5,642 bases of DNA from an uncultured Lachnospiraceae bacterium (lineage in GTDB: Bacteria; Bacillota; Clostridia; Lachnospirales; Lachnospiraceae): assembly GCA_947178465.1 (NCBI GenBank), contig CAMWYL010000224.1:1-5642 (forward strand), given 5' to 3'. The notes under the pieces were generated by a model. The model was not told the DNA's origin, did not search any database, and worked only from the letters and a program-made list of their open reading frames with translations. Both the position numbers and the translations under genes were made by a program. Position 1 is the stretch's first letter. Every line of letters begins with the position of its first letter. Below are positions 5,379-5,642 of this stretch, in pieces.

Positions 5379-5642
5379 CTATAACAATTCCCTGATCTGT
5401 TCCTCCAGCTTCTCCGGTGTGACGGTAGGAGCAAAGCGTGCAACTACTTTTCCCGTTCTGTCAACCAGAAACTTCGTAAAGTTCCATTTAATGTTATTGC
5501 CCATGACACCCTTCTTTTGTGATTTTAAAAAGGTATACAGCGGTTCCTCGCCATCCCCGTTTACCTCAATTTTCTTGAACTGCCGGAAGGTAACGCCATA
5601 TCGCGACTGGCAAAAGTCCGTAATCTCATCGTCACTGCCGGG
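5379..5642 (-). CDS. Second Cys-type glutathione peroxidase family protein (C-terminal 87 residues; runs off window)
   Basis: The frame enters at the window edge and reads PGSDDEITDFCQSRYGVTFR onward to a TAG at 5381-5379. It covers the end of the FGxQ-PG motif, the resolving cysteine (DFCQSRYG, residue 11 of the fragment), VNG, YTFLKSQ and the Trp-Asn of the active site in IKWNFTKFLVD (53-54). The peroxidatic cysteine lies outside the window. Between SQ and WNF it has the short form (KKGVMGNN), unlike the downstream copy. Usually FPxF follows the YG(V/I)T segment; here it is FRQF. It is clearly a paralogue and not a simple duplicate of the next gene, from which it is separated by 27 nt. They probably share an operon. 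Confidence 0.93.
   Translation of the reverse strand, partial: PGSDDEITDFCQSRYGVTFRQFKKIEVNGDGEEPLYTFLKSQKKGVMGNNIKWNFTKFLVDRTGKVVARFAPTVTPEKLEEQIRELL

Overview
All recognisable genes in this window lie on the minus strand. The window suggests a Firmicute of the class Clostridia, most likely a Lachnospiraceae-type gut anaerobe. The evidence is moderate GC, strong AGGAGG-type ribosome sites, a T-box riboswitch controlling the trp operon, a TSCPD-domain protein, and Cys-type glutathione peroxidases of the clostridial kind. This assignment is inferred from gene style; there is no rRNA in the window.

Read in the direction of transcription, from high to low coordinates, the right part (5642 to 3913) looks like a small peroxide-response cluster. 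It holds the 3' end of a Cys-glutathione peroxidase gene (5642-5379), a second complete paralogue (5351-4806), a TSCPD-domain protein (4771-4502), a short stretch that reads like the C-terminal end of a decayed flavodoxin-type gene (4500-4393), and a MarR-family regulator of the one-cysteine OhrR type (4350-3913). The first three genes are 27 to 34 nt apart, each has its own ribosome site, and no terminator is visible between them.

The middle (3912 to 3472) has no gene but is dense in regulatory sequence. At its upstream edge are tandem 13-bp repeats carrying a perfect 22-bp palindrome, which overlap the regulator's stop codon. Next come an A/T tract and a near-consensus promoter (TTGACA, 17-bp spacer, TATCAT). 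Last is a roughly 350-nt leader containing a T-box riboswitch. Its specifier is UGG (Trp), its antiterminator bulge UGGC matches the 3' end of a tRNA-Trp with G73, and mutually exclusive antiterminator and terminator hairpins can be drawn from the sequence.

The left part (3471 to 1) is the tryptophan operon trpE-trpG-trpD-trpC, which runs off the window inside trpC. TrpE and TrpG form anthranilate synthase, TrpD adds the phosphoribosyl group, and TrpC closes the indole ring. trpG and trpD overlap by ATGA. By contrast, trpE and trpG are separated by 86 nt that hold a GC-rich hairpin just ahead of the trpG ribosome site. Uncharged tRNA-Trp is expected to switch the operon on through the T-box.
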